From contig NZ_JNYY01000005.1 of the NCBI RefSeq assembly GCF_000716785.1, positions 558,001 to 622,000 of the forward strand: a DNA stretch of 64,000 nucleotides, in the 5' to 3' direction. The translations under genes were made by a program, and so were the position numbers. Source of the DNA: Amycolatopsis vancoresmycina. Lineage in GTDB: Bacteria > Actinomycetota > Actinomycetes > Mycobacteriales > Pseudonocardiaceae. The number at the start of each line of letters is the position of its first letter. Positions within the stretch are counted from its first letter, which is position 1. The notes under the pieces are model-generated. The model made no database searches. It had not been told where the DNA came from and saw only the letters and a list, made by a program, of their open reading frames with translations. Positions 1 through 7,931 of this stretch are shown piece by piece.

Positions 1-1
1 G

Positions 2-187
2 TTCACCCCGGGGACGCGCATCCCCGTGCTGCCACCGGAACGGATCGAAGCCGACCGGCCCGACTACGTGCTCGTCCTCCCGTGGAACCTCCGGGAGGAA
101 CTGACCGGACAGCTCTCCTACATCGGGGCGTGGGGCGGCAAGCTCGTGTTCCCGATCCCCCACCTGGAAATCGTCGAGGTGCAGTGA
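2..187 (+). CDS. Sugar C-methyltransferase, C-terminal end (partial)
   Basis: This reading frame is open from the window edge and stops at 185-187, giving the last 61 residues of a protein whose 5' part lies outside. The tail contains YVLVLPWNLREE and a terminal segment with GGKLVFPIPHLEIV, which is typical of the C-terminal domain of SAM-dependent sugar C-methyltransferases (TylC3/NovU-like). Such enzymes add a methyl group to an NDP-4-keto-6-deoxyhexose to make a branched sugar. The catalytic SAM domain cannot be seen here. One base separates it from the cytidylyltransferase-like gene, which fits co-transcription and a shared nucleotide-sugar pathway. The family call rests on the tail and on context. 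Confidence 0.72.
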   Translation, partial: FTPGTRIPVLPPERIEADRPDYVLVLPWNLREELTGQLSYIGAWGGKLVFPIPHLEIVEVQ

Positions 188-188
188 A

Positions 189-980
189 GTGAAGGTCGTT
201 CTGTTCTGCGGTGGCTACGGGATGCGGATGCGCAACGGCGCGGCCGACGACGTCCCGAAGCCGATGGCGATGGTCGGTCCGAGACCGCTCATCTGGCACG
301 TGATGCGCTACTACGCGCACTTCGGCCACACCGAATTCATCCTGTGCCTCGGCTACGGCGCGGCGCACATCAAGAACTTCTTCCTGAACTACCAGGAAAC
401 CATTTCCAACGACTTCATCCTGCGCAACGGGCAGGCGGAACTGCTGTCGACCGACATCGCCGACTGGACGATCACCTTCGTGCAGACCGGCATCGAGTCG
501 CCGATCGGCGAGCGCCTGCGCCGCGTCCGCGACTACCTCGACGGCGACGAGATGTTCCTCGCGAACTACGCCGACGTGCTGTCCGACGTCCCGCTGCCGG
601 ACATGATCGAGCGCTTCCGCAACACCGACGCGGGCGCGTCGATGATGGTCGTGCCGCCGCAGTCGTCGTTCCACTGCGTCGAAATGGACGAGGGCGGCAT
701 GGTCGGCTCGATCACCGCGGTCAGCGAAATGCCGCTGTGGGAGAACGGCGGGTACTTCGTGCTGCGGCAGGAAGTGTTCGACCACATCCCGGAGAACGGC
801 GACCTGGTCGCCGACGGCTGCGGCGAGCTGGCCAAGCGCGGGCGGCTGCTGGCCTACCCGTACCGCGGCTTCTGGAAGCCGACGGACACGGTCAAGGAGC
901 GCGCGGCTCTCGACAACGCGTACACGCACGGCGAGAAGCCTTGGGCGCTCTGGGAGCGGCCCGTCGCGAGCACCGCGTGA
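189..980 (+). CDS. Glucose-1-phosphate cytidylyltransferase-like nucleotidyltransferase
   Basis: This 263-residue protein begins with GTG one base after the preceding stop. The N-terminal GGYGMRMR (8-15) and PKPM (23-26) are the nucleotide-binding signature of sugar-phosphate nucleotidyltransferases. The following stretch, with LIWHVMRYYAHFG and a CLGYGAAHIKNFF segment, resembles RfbF, which makes CDP-glucose from glucose 1-phosphate and CTP. CDP-glucose usually feeds 3,6-dideoxy or branched sugar synthesis, in line with the methyltransferase upstream and the epimerases downstream. The exact base and sugar preference cannot be read from sequence alone. No CDP-glucose 4,6-dehydratase is obvious in the window unless the SDR gene at 1629 has that role. 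Confidence 0.85.
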   Translation: MKVVLFCGGYGMRMRNGAADDVPKPMAMVGPRPLIWHVMRYYAHFGHTEFILCLGYGAAHIKNFFLNYQETISNDFILRNGQAELLSTDIADWTITFVQTGIESPIGERLRRVRDYLDGDEMFLANYADVLSDVPLPDMIERFRNTDAGASMMVVPPQSSFHCVEMDEGGMVGSITAVSEMPLWENGGYFVLRQEVFDHIPENGDLVADGCGELAKRGRLLAYPYRGFWKPTDTVKERAALDNAYTHGEKPWALWERPVASTA

Positions 981-1624
981 TCGGCCTGCGGCCGGGACGG
1001 CTCGGCGGCGTCGTCGCGCTCGGTGCCCACTGCGACGACATCGCGATCGGCGCCGGCGGCACGCTGCTGACGCTCTGTTCCGGGCGCCCCGGCCTGCGGG
1101 TCGACGCGCTGGTCCTGTCCGGCGGCGGCACGCCCCGCGAGGACGAGGAGCGGGCGGCGCTGGCGGCGTTCTGCCCGGGCGCGCAGGTCGACGTCACGGT
1201 GCTCAAGCTTCCGGACGGGCGCTTCCCGGCGCACTGGGAAGAGGCCAAGAACGCGCTGGAGGAGCTGCGGCGGCGGACCGACCCGGACGTCATCCTGGCG
1301 CCCCGGACCGACGACGCCCACCAGGACCACCGCGGCCTGGCCAAGCTGGTGCCGACGGCCTTCCGCGACCACCTCGCGCTGGGCTACGAGATCGTCAAGT
1401 GGGACGGCGACCTCGGCAGCCCGTCGGTGTACCAGCCGCTCGACGACGACGTCGCGGAAGAGAAGGTCCGGCTGCTGCAGGAGCACTACGCCTCGCAGCG
1501 GCACCGGCCCTGGTACGACCGCGAGGCGTTCCTCGGGCTGGCCCGGATCCGCGGGATCGAAGCCGCCGCGAAGTACGCCGAAGCGTTTTTCGTCAAAAAA
1601 CTCACTCTAGATCTGAAGGGCTGA
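977..1624 (+). CDS. PIG-L family deacetylase
   Basis: The GTG start at 977 overlaps the previous TGA by four bases (GTGA), so translation is probably coupled. The product is 215 residues. AHCDD (17-21) corresponds to the family's metal-binding (A/P)HPDD motif with Cys in place of Pro, and HQDH (115-118) supplies the third zinc ligand and its neighbour. PIG-L/MshB/LmbE proteins remove N-acetyl groups from amino sugars or related substrates. Within this operon the likely substrate is a nucleotide- or lipid-linked N-acetylated sugar of the surface polysaccharide. That substrate is inferred from neighbours only. The AHCDD substitution is unusual but keeps both aspartates. Confidence 0.85.
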   Translation: MIGLRPGRLGGVVALGAHCDDIAIGAGGTLLTLCSGRPGLRVDALVLSGGGTPREDEERAALAAFCPGAQVDVTVLKLPDGRFPAHWEEAKNALEELRRRTDPDVILAPRTDDAHQDHRGLAKLVPTAFRDHLALGYEIVKWDGDLGSPSVYQPLDDDVAEEKVRLLQEHYASQRHRPWYDREAFLGLARIRGIEAAAKYAEAFFVKKLTLDLKG

Positions 1625-1628
1625 TCCG

Positions 1629-2648
1629 ATGCGGGTGTTGCTGACGGGGCACAAGGGCTACCTGGGGACGGTGATGGCCCCGGTGCTCGCCGCCGCCGGC
1701 CACGAAGTCGTCGGCCTCGACTCCGGGCTGTTCGAGGACTGCCTGCTCGGGCCCGCCCCCGCCGACCCGGCCGGGCACGTCGTCGACCTGCGGGACGTGG
1801 ACGCTTCCCACGTTCAGGGCTTCGACGCGGTCATCCACCTGGCCGCGCTGTCGAACGACCCGCTGGGCTCGCTCGCACCGGAGCTGACCTACGACATCAA
1901 CCACCACGCGTCGGTGAAGCTCGCGAAGCTGGCGAAGGACGCCGGCGTGCAGCGGTACATCTACGCGTCGACCTGCTCGGTGTACGGCGCGGGCGGCGAC
2001 AACCTGGTCGACGAGGACGCCCCGCTGCGGCCGGTGACGCCGTACGCGGAGTCGAAGGTGCGCGTCGAGGCCGACGTCCACGAGCTGGCCGACGACGACT
2101 TCACGCCGGTGTACATGCGCAACGCGACGGCGTTCGGCTACTCGCCGCGGCTGCGCGGCGACATCGTGCTGAACAACCTGACCGCGCACGCCCACCTGTC
2201 CGGCGAGGTGCTGGTCCTGTCCGACGGCACGCCGTGGCGGCCGCTGGTGCACGCCCAGGACATCGCGCGCGCGTTCACGGCGGCCCTGACGGCGCCCAAG
2301 GAGGCCGTGCACAACAAGGCGTTCAACATCGGCACCGAGGACAACAACGTCACCGTCGCCGAGATCGCCCAGGAGGTCGTCGAGGCCGTGCCGGGCTCGA
2401 CGCTGAACATCACCGGCGAGGCGGGCGCCGACCCGCGCTCCTACCGCGTCGACTTCTCGCGCTTCCGTGAAGCCATCCCGGGCTTCGCCTGCGAGTGGTC
2501 GGTCAAGGACGGCGCCGTGGAGCTCATCGAGGCCTACCGCAAGTTCGGGCTCACCCGCGAGTCGTTCCAGCAGCTGTTCACCCGGCTCGCCTGGCTGAAG
2601 AGCGAGGGCGAAGCCGGCCGCGTCGACGACACCCTCCGGCGGCGGTAG
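1629..2648 (+). CDS. NAD-dependent epimerase/dehydratase (extended SDR)
   Basis: This 339-residue protein carries the Rossmann motif GHKGYLG (7-13, GxxGxxG), the STCSVYG segment around 114-120 and the catalytic Tyr139-x3-Lys143 in PYAESK. It is therefore an active-looking extended short-chain dehydrogenase of the nucleotide-sugar type (UDP-glucose 4-epimerase, dTDP/CDP-glucose dehydratase or reductase). The C-terminal part has an RDFSRF-like substrate-domain segment. The ATG lies four bases after the PIG-L stop. The sugar product cannot be assigned, but a keto-sugar intermediate would suit the downstream RmlC-like epimerase and the aminotransferase. Confidence 0.88.
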   Translation: MRVLLTGHKGYLGTVMAPVLAAAGHEVVGLDSGLFEDCLLGPAPADPAGHVVDLRDVDASHVQGFDAVIHLAALSNDPLGSLAPELTYDINHHASVKLAKLAKDAGVQRYIYASTCSVYGAGGDNLVDEDAPLRPVTPYAESKVRVEADVHELADDDFTPVYMRNATAFGYSPRLRGDIVLNNLTAHAHLSGEVLVLSDGTPWRPLVHAQDIARAFTAALTAPKEAVHNKAFNIGTEDNNVTVAEIAQEVVEAVPGSTLNITGEAGADPRSYRVDFSRFREAIPGFACEWSVKDGAVELIEAYRKFGLTRESFQQLFTRLAWLKSEGEAGRVDDTLRRR

Positions 2649-3922
2649 TGGCGGCCCCGCAGCTGCGGACCGGGGCGGAACTGCACGCCCTGGTCGAGCG
2701 GCTGTACCCGATCTGCCGCAGCATCACCGGCGACGGCGTGCGGCAGACCCTGGACATCATCGGCGAGCACATCCCGCTGGAGCGGCACGAAGTCCCGACC
2801 GGCACGGCGGTGCTCGACTGGACGATCCCGCAGGAGTGGAACATCCGGGACGCGTACGTCGCTACGCCGTCCGGTGAGCGCGTGATCGACTTCCAGGAGC
2901 TGAACCTGCACGTCGTCGGGTACAGCGTCCCGGTGCGGCAGCGGATGTCACTGAGCGAGCTGCGGGAGCACCTGCACACGCTGCCGGACCAGCCGTCCTG
3001 GGTGCCCTACCGGACCAGCTACTACGCCCCGGCCTGGGGATTCTGCCTCGCGCAGGAGAAGCTCGACACCCTCCCGGACGGCGACTACGACGTCGTCATC
3101 GACTCGACGCTGGCCGACGGCTCGCTGACCTACGGCGAGCACGTCGTCCCCGGGCGCGTCACCGACGAGGTCATCGTGTCCTGCCACGTGTGCCACCCGT
3201 CGCTGGCGAACGACAACCTGGCCGGCATCGCGGTGGCGATTTCGCTGGCCCAGCAGCTCGTCGACCCGTATTACACCTACCGCTTCCTGTTCATGCCGGG
3301 GACGATCGGCTCGATCACCTGGCTGGCCCGCAACGCGTCCCGGATCGAGAAGGTGCGGCACGGGCTGGTGCTGGCGTGCGCGGGCGACCCGGGACCGTTG
3401 ACGTACAAGAAATCCCGCCGCGACGACGCCGAGATCGACCGGGTCATGCAGCACGTGCTCCGGTCGCGCGAACACCGCGTCGTCGACTTCTCGCCGTACG
3501 GCTACGACGAGCGCCAGTTCTGCTCGCCGGGCTTCAACCTGGGCGTCGGCTCGCTGACGCGCACGCCGTACGCGGGCTACCCCGAGTACCACACCTCGGC
3601 CGACAACCCGGGTTTCGTCTCGCCCGCGGCCATGGAGGACACGCTCGGCGCTCTCCGGGACGCGTTCGGCGTCCTGGACCGCAACCGCCGGTACGTCAAC
3701 CTCAGCCCGTACGGCGAGCCGCAGCTCGGCAAGCGCGGGCTGTACGACTCCCTCGGCGGCCGCAGCGACGCCAAGCAGGCCCAGATGGCGATGCTGTGGG
3801 TGCTCAACCTCTCCGACGGTTCGCACTCGCTCCTGGACATCGCCGAGCGCGCCGGCCTGCCGTTCGACATCGTCGACGTCGCGGCGCGTGCGCTCCACGA
3901 CGCCGGCTTGGTCAAGGAGTGA
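2648..3922 (+). CDS. DUF4910 (DUF2172-type) aminopeptidase-like protein
   Basis: This 424-residue protein starts at GTG 2648, sharing one base with the previous TAG. It resembles DUF4910/DUF2172 proteins, which have an M28-like zinc peptidase fold followed by a winged-helix tail. Candidate metal ligands are visible: His180 and His183 in CHVCHP, Asp189 in ANDN, and His315 in YHTSADN. The last 60 or so residues (MAMLWVLNLSDGSHSLLDIA) look like a helix-turn-helix module. No signal peptide is seen, so it should be cytoplasmic. Members recur in surface-polysaccharide operons with unknown function; removal of an amide-linked group from a sugar is possible but unproven. Confidence 0.8.
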   Translation: MAAPQLRTGAELHALVERLYPICRSITGDGVRQTLDIIGEHIPLERHEVPTGTAVLDWTIPQEWNIRDAYVATPSGERVIDFQELNLHVVGYSVPVRQRMSLSELREHLHTLPDQPSWVPYRTSYYAPAWGFCLAQEKLDTLPDGDYDVVIDSTLADGSLTYGEHVVPGRVTDEVIVSCHVCHPSLANDNLAGIAVAISLAQQLVDPYYTYRFLFMPGTIGSITWLARNASRIEKVRHGLVLACAGDPGPLTYKKSRRDDAEIDRVMQHVLRSREHRVVDFSPYGYDERQFCSPGFNLGVGSLTRTPYAGYPEYHTSADNPGFVSPAAMEDTLGALRDAFGVLDRNRRYVNLSPYGEPQLGKRGLYDSLGGRSDAKQAQMAMLWVLNLSDGSHSLLDIAERAGLPFDIVDVAARALHDAGLVKE

Positions 3923-3927
3923 ACGAC

Positions 3928-5253
3928 GTGGCCAACCACCGCCGTGCACCGCGCTCGATCTTCCGGTCGGGCGCGGTTCGCGCGATGGCCGGGCGCCTCA
4001 GCTGGGGCCTCGGCGACCAGGCGGTGTCCAGCCTGACCAACTTCGCCGTCGGCCTGTACGTGGCCCGCTCACTCGGCACGTTCGCCTTCGGCATCTTCAG
4101 CCTCGCCTGGGTCACCTACGGCGTGGTGCTCAACGTCTCGCGCGGCCTGGCCACGGACCCGCTGATGGTGCGGTTCAGCGCCGTGCCGGAGGACCGGTGG
4201 CGCACGGGCGTGGCGAGCGCGTCCGGCACCGCGATCGGCGTCGGCTTCGCCACCGGGCTGGTCAGCCTGGTCGGCGGGCTGGCCACGGGCGGCCCGCTCG
4301 GCAGCGCGTTCGTCGCGCTCGCCGTCGTCCTGCCGGGCCTGCTGCTCCAGGACGCCTGGCGGTTCGCGTTCTTCGCCCGCGGCCAGGGCAAGCGGGCCTT
4401 CGTCAACGACTGCGTCTGGGGGGTGGCCCTGCTCCCGGCGCTGTACATCGCCGCGCAGATCCACACCGTGGTCGCGTTCGTGCTGGCCTGGGGTCTCTCC
4501 GGCGCGGTCGCGGCCCTGTACGGCTGGTTCCAGACCGGGATCCTCCCGCACCCGCGGGAGATGGTCGGCTGGCTCCGGACGCAGCGCGACCTGAGCGTCC
4601 GCTACCTCGTCGAGAACGTCAGCAACAGCGGCGCCTCGCAGCTGCGGGCGTACGGCCTCGGCGCCATCGCCGGGATCACCGCCGTCGGCGCGGTCCGCGG
4701 GGCCGAGCAGCTCCTCGGGCCGTTCCTGGCCCTGCTCATGGGGCTGTCCCTGGTCACCGTCGCCGAGGGCGCGCGGGTGCTCCAGCGGGCGCCGCACCGG
4801 CTGAAGCACTTCTGCATGATCCTCGGCGGCGGCCAGGCGGGCGCCGCCCTGTGCTGGGGCCTCGGCCTGCTGTTCCTGGTGCCCGACCGCGCCGGCCGCT
4901 GGGTGATGGGCTCGGTGTGGGACTCGTCGTCCCCGCTGATCCTCCCGGTCACCCTGGCCGTGGTCGGCGCGAGCTTCGCCACGGGCGCAGCCGCCGGCCT
5001 GCGCGCGCTCGGCGCGGCCAAGCGGAGCCTGCGCTCCCAGCTGGTCGCCTCCCTGTTCTACGTCACCTTCGGCATCGCCGGCGCGTTCCTCGGCGGCGCC
5101 GCCGGATCCGCGTGGGGCGTCGCGACGGCGACCCTCAGCGGCTCCGTCGTCTGGTGGTTCCAGCTGCGCCTCGGCCTGCGCGACTACGTGCCGCCGGGCG
5201 CCGACGAGCCCACCGTCGTGTTCGAGCCGATCAAAGAGCCGATCAAGGAATGA
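3928..5253 (+). CDS. Polysaccharide flippase (Wzx/MATE-like membrane protein)
   Basis: This protein of about 441 residues has many hydrophobic segments spread along its length (for example FAVGLYVARSL, AIGVGFATGLVSLVGGL, and LILPVTLAVVGASFATGAAA), as in the oligosaccharidyl-lipid flippases. Such proteins move undecaprenyl-linked repeat units across the membrane. I chose GTG 3928 because AGGAG sits about nine bases upstream; an in-frame GTG at 3919 overlaps the previous stop but lacks such a site. The N-terminus is basic and cytoplasmic, and the C-terminus carries a short repeat, EPIKEPIKE. With the polymerase at 13687 and Wzz-like proteins at 22884 and 24638, it supplies the Wzx part of the pathway. 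Confidence 0.82.
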   Translation: MANHRRAPRSIFRSGAVRAMAGRLSWGLGDQAVSSLTNFAVGLYVARSLGTFAFGIFSLAWVTYGVVLNVSRGLATDPLMVRFSAVPEDRWRTGVASASGTAIGVGFATGLVSLVGGLATGGPLGSAFVALAVVLPGLLLQDAWRFAFFARGQGKRAFVNDCVWGVALLPALYIAAQIHTVVAFVLAWGLSGAVAALYGWFQTGILPHPREMVGWLRTQRDLSVRYLVENVSNSGASQLRAYGLGAIAGITAVGAVRGAEQLLGPFLALLMGLSLVTVAEGARVLQRAPHRLKHFCMILGGGQAGAALCWGLGLLFLVPDRAGRWVMGSVWDSSSPLILPVTLAVVGASFATGAAAGLRALGAAKRSLRSQLVASLFYVTFGIAGAFLGGAAGSAWGVATATLSGSVVWWFQLRLGLRDYVPPGADEPTVVFEPIKEPIKE

Positions 5254-5260
5254 GGACTCC

Positions 5261-6205
5261 ATGACCACCGTCCCGCGGCTGAGCCTCGGCCTCCCGGTGT
5301 ACAACGGCGAGGAGTACCTCGCCGAGTCGCTGGACGCCCTGCTCGGCCAGACCTTCGAGGACTTCGAGCTGATCATCTCGGACAACGCCTCCACGGACGG
5401 CACCGACGAGATCTGCCGCCGCTACGCCGAGAAGGACTCGCGGATCACCTACGTCCGCCAGCCGAAGAACATCGGCGCGACGCCGAACCACAACTTCGTG
5501 TTCGACGTGTCCCGCACCGAGCTCTTCAAGTGGGTCTCCCACGACGACCTCTACGCCCGCGACCTGCTCAAGCGGTGCGTCGAGGCCCTCGACGAGCGCC
5601 CGGACGTCATCCTGGCCCACTGCGACCAGGCGATCATCGACGGCGACGGCCGCATCGTCCAGCCCCTCCAGTACACGCTGGACACCGCGTCCCGGCACGC
5701 GCCGGACCGCTTCCGCAGCATCCTGTTCGAGCCCGGCGGCGACGACTTCTACGGTGTCATCCGCGCCGACGTCCTCCGCCGCGTCAAGCCGCTCGACAGC
5801 TACCACCACGCCGACCGCACGTACTCGGCGGAGATGGCCCTGCACGGCCCGTTCCACCAGGTGCCCGAGCTGCTCTACTTCCGCCGCGACCACCCCGGCC
5901 GCGCGGAACGGGCCAACCCGACCATCCGGAGCCGGTGCGCGAATCTGGACCCGCGGCGCGCGAACCGGCTCCGGAATCCCACCGTCCGCCTGCTCGGCGA
6001 GTACGTCTACGGGTTCGCGGACCTGATCCGGCGCGCACCGATCTCGGCCGCCGACAAGCGCGAGTGCTTCGGTCACCTGGGCGCCTGGCTGACGAACCGG
6101 GCCCGCTCCGGCCACGGCGAGCGCGTCGAGGACCGCGCACCGACCGCCTCCGACGTCGCCACGGTCAACGAGATCGTGGCCGGCCGGGAAGGCAGGCTCG
6201 CGTGA
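5261..6205 (+). CDS. Glycosyltransferase family 2
   Basis: This 314-residue cytoplasmic protein has the GT-A fold signature: LGLPVYNGEEYL (9-20), DNASTDGT (41-48) and a D-x-D-like SHDD at 93-96. It should transfer one sugar from a nucleotide donor to the growing lipid-linked repeat unit. There are no membrane segments. A ribosome-binding site (AAGGAATGAGGACTCC) precedes the ATG, seven bases after the flippase stop. The donor and linkage are not predictable. It is the only recognisable glycosyltransferase on the plus strand of this locus; the other two lie on the opposite strand at 12521 and 26106. Confidence 0.9.
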   Translation: MTTVPRLSLGLPVYNGEEYLAESLDALLGQTFEDFELIISDNASTDGTDEICRRYAEKDSRITYVRQPKNIGATPNHNFVFDVSRTELFKWVSHDDLYARDLLKRCVEALDERPDVILAHCDQAIIDGDGRIVQPLQYTLDTASRHAPDRFRSILFEPGGDDFYGVIRADVLRRVKPLDSYHHADRTYSAEMALHGPFHQVPELLYFRRDHPGRAERANPTIRSRCANLDPRRANRLRNPTVRLLGEYVYGFADLIRRAPISAADKRECFGHLGAWLTNRARSGHGERVEDRAPTASDVATVNEIVAGREGRLA

Positions 6206-7386
6206 AGCGTGCGCCACGCGTCGGCGTGTTCGGGCTGCTCGGCTCGGGGAACCTCGGCAACGACGGTTCCCTCGAAGCCGTGCTCGGCTACCTGCGCGCC
6301 GAGTACCCGGACGCGGTGCTGGGCGCCCTGGTCGGCGGCCCGGAGCTCGTCCGCGAGCGGTACGGCCTCGACGCGACGCCGCTGCACTGGAACCAGTCCG
6401 AGTACGAGACGGCGTCCGGCCTGCGCTCGATCGCCCTGAAGGGCTTCGGCAAGCTGGTCGACATCGCGCGCACCGCGGCCTGGGTCCGCAAGCAGGACGT
6501 CGTCATCGTGCCCGGCATGGGCGTGCTCGAAGCGACGCTTCCGTTGCGTCCCTGGGGTTTCCCGTATTCGCTCCTCCTCCTTTCCGCCACCGGGCGCCTG
6601 TTCGGCACCAAGGTGGCGCTCGTCTGCGTCGGCGCGAACCACATCAGCGCCCGGGCGACGCGGACCCTGGTCCGCTGGTCCGGCCGGCTCGCCGCCTACC
6701 GCTCCTACCGCGACGACATCTCGCGCGACGCCATGCGCGCCATGGGCGTCGACACGAGTGCCGACCAGGTCTACCCCGACCTCGCGTTCTCCCTCCCCAC
6801 TCCGGCCGCCGACGGCAAGCCGGGCACCGTCGGCGTCGGCGTGATGGCCTACTACGGCGGCAACGACGACCGGGCCGAGGCCGACCGCATCTACCGCCAC
6901 TACGCGGACACGATGAACCGTTTCGTCGCGTGGCTCGTTGACCAGGGCAGACCCGTCCGGCTGTTCATCGGCGACCAGATCGACCGGCAGGTCGTGGACG
7001 AGATCATCGAGAAGACCGACTCCCCGCTGGTGACGGCGGCTTCGGCGGAGACCCTGGACGAGCTGATGCAGGAGATGGCCGCGGTGGACAGCGTGGTGGC
7101 CACGCGCTACCACAACGTGCTCTGCGCCCTGAAGGTCGCGAAACCGACCGTGGCGATCGGGTACGCACCGAAGAACGACGTGCTCATGGCGGAGATGGGC
7201 CTCGACGGCTTCACCCAGCGGGCGAAGACGGTCGCCTTCGACCGGCTCGTCGAACAATTCACGGAACTCGAGAGCCGTTCGGCAGAACTTCGCCAGACGC
7301 TCCTGGAACGGAACCAGATGAACGCACAGCGGCTCAAGGACCAGTTCGCCGCCCTTTCGGCGGCCCTCTTCGGGGGTGCGCGATGA
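6202..7386 (+). CDS. Polysaccharide pyruvyl transferase family protein
   Basis: This 394-residue protein starts at GTG 6202, overlapping the GT2 stop by four bases. The N-terminal GLLGSGNLGNDGSLEAV, the central VVIVPGMGVLEA and the late TRYHNVLCALKVAKP segment are characteristic of the CsaB/WcaK family. Members transfer pyruvate from phosphoenolpyruvate to make a ketal on a hexose, which gives the polymer a negative charge; some act as sulfur or nitrosynthetic outliers. In this operon, pyruvylation of a repeat unit is the natural reading. No signal peptide or membrane segment is seen. Confidence 0.85.
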   Translation: MKRAPRVGVFGLLGSGNLGNDGSLEAVLGYLRAEYPDAVLGALVGGPELVRERYGLDATPLHWNQSEYETASGLRSIALKGFGKLVDIARTAAWVRKQDVVIVPGMGVLEATLPLRPWGFPYSLLLLSATGRLFGTKVALVCVGANHISARATRTLVRWSGRLAAYRSYRDDISRDAMRAMGVDTSADQVYPDLAFSLPTPAADGKPGTVGVGVMAYYGGNDDRAEADRIYRHYADTMNRFVAWLVDQGRPVRLFIGDQIDRQVVDEIIEKTDSPLVTAASAETLDELMQEMAAVDSVVATRYHNVLCALKVAKPTVAIGYAPKNDVLMAEMGLDGFTQRAKTVAFDRLVEQFTELESRSAELRQTLLERNQMNAQRLKDQFAALSAALFGGAR

Positions 7387-7931
7387 AGGCGATTCCGGTG
7401 CCCGAGATCGACGGTGCGTACCTGTTCGAACCCACCCCGCACGCGGACCAGCGCGGCTTCTTCAGCCGGACGTTCGACCGCGACGTCGTCGCGTCGGTGG
7501 GCATCGACCCGGACGGCTTCGTCCAGGACAGCGTTTCCCGGTCCCGCAAGGGTGTCGTCCGCGGGATGCACCTGCGCGGCGGGGCCGGCGAAGCGAAGCT
7601 GGTGCGGTGTTCACACGGCGCGATCTTCGACGTCGTGGTGGATCTCCGACCGGATTCGCCGACATTCCGGAACATCAAAACATTCGAACTTTCGGGGGAC
7701 ACTCAGGTGTCCGTGTACATCCCCGCGGGGTGTGCCCACGGATTCCAGTCACTCACGGATCCCTCTGATGTTTCGTACCGTATCGATCGAGCGCACGATC
7801 CTGAAGAAGACATTACGATTTCGTACAAAGACCCTGAATTGGACATTTCGTGGCCACTGTCGGTCACAATGGTCAGCGACCGGGACGAACGGGCGCCGAC
7901 TCTCGGAGAGGCGTTGAAACCAACGAGGTGA
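7383..7931 (+). CDS. dTDP-4-dehydrorhamnose 3,5-epimerase family protein
   Basis: This 182-residue cupin protein overlaps the previous gene by ATGA. RGFFSRTFD, VRGMHLRGGAGEAKLV and PAGCAHGFQSL match the RmlC family, with His in RGMH as the catalytic base region. The family epimerises C3/C5 of NDP-4-keto-6-deoxyhexoses. The C-terminal half (about 7660-7930) is visibly poorer in G+C than the rest of the operon, with ATT, TTT, GAA and ACA codons, so this part may have been acquired or replaced. The product sugar is unknown, but it should connect the keto-sugar chemistry of the SDR gene with the aminotransferase. Confidence 0.85.
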   Translation: MKAIPVPEIDGAYLFEPTPHADQRGFFSRTFDRDVVASVGIDPDGFVQDSVSRSRKGVVRGMHLRGGAGEAKLVRCSHGAIFDVVVDLRPDSPTFRNIKTFELSGDTQVSVYIPAGCAHGFQSLTDPSDVSYRIDRAHDPEEDITISYKDPELDISWPLSVTMVSDRDERAPTLGEALKPTR

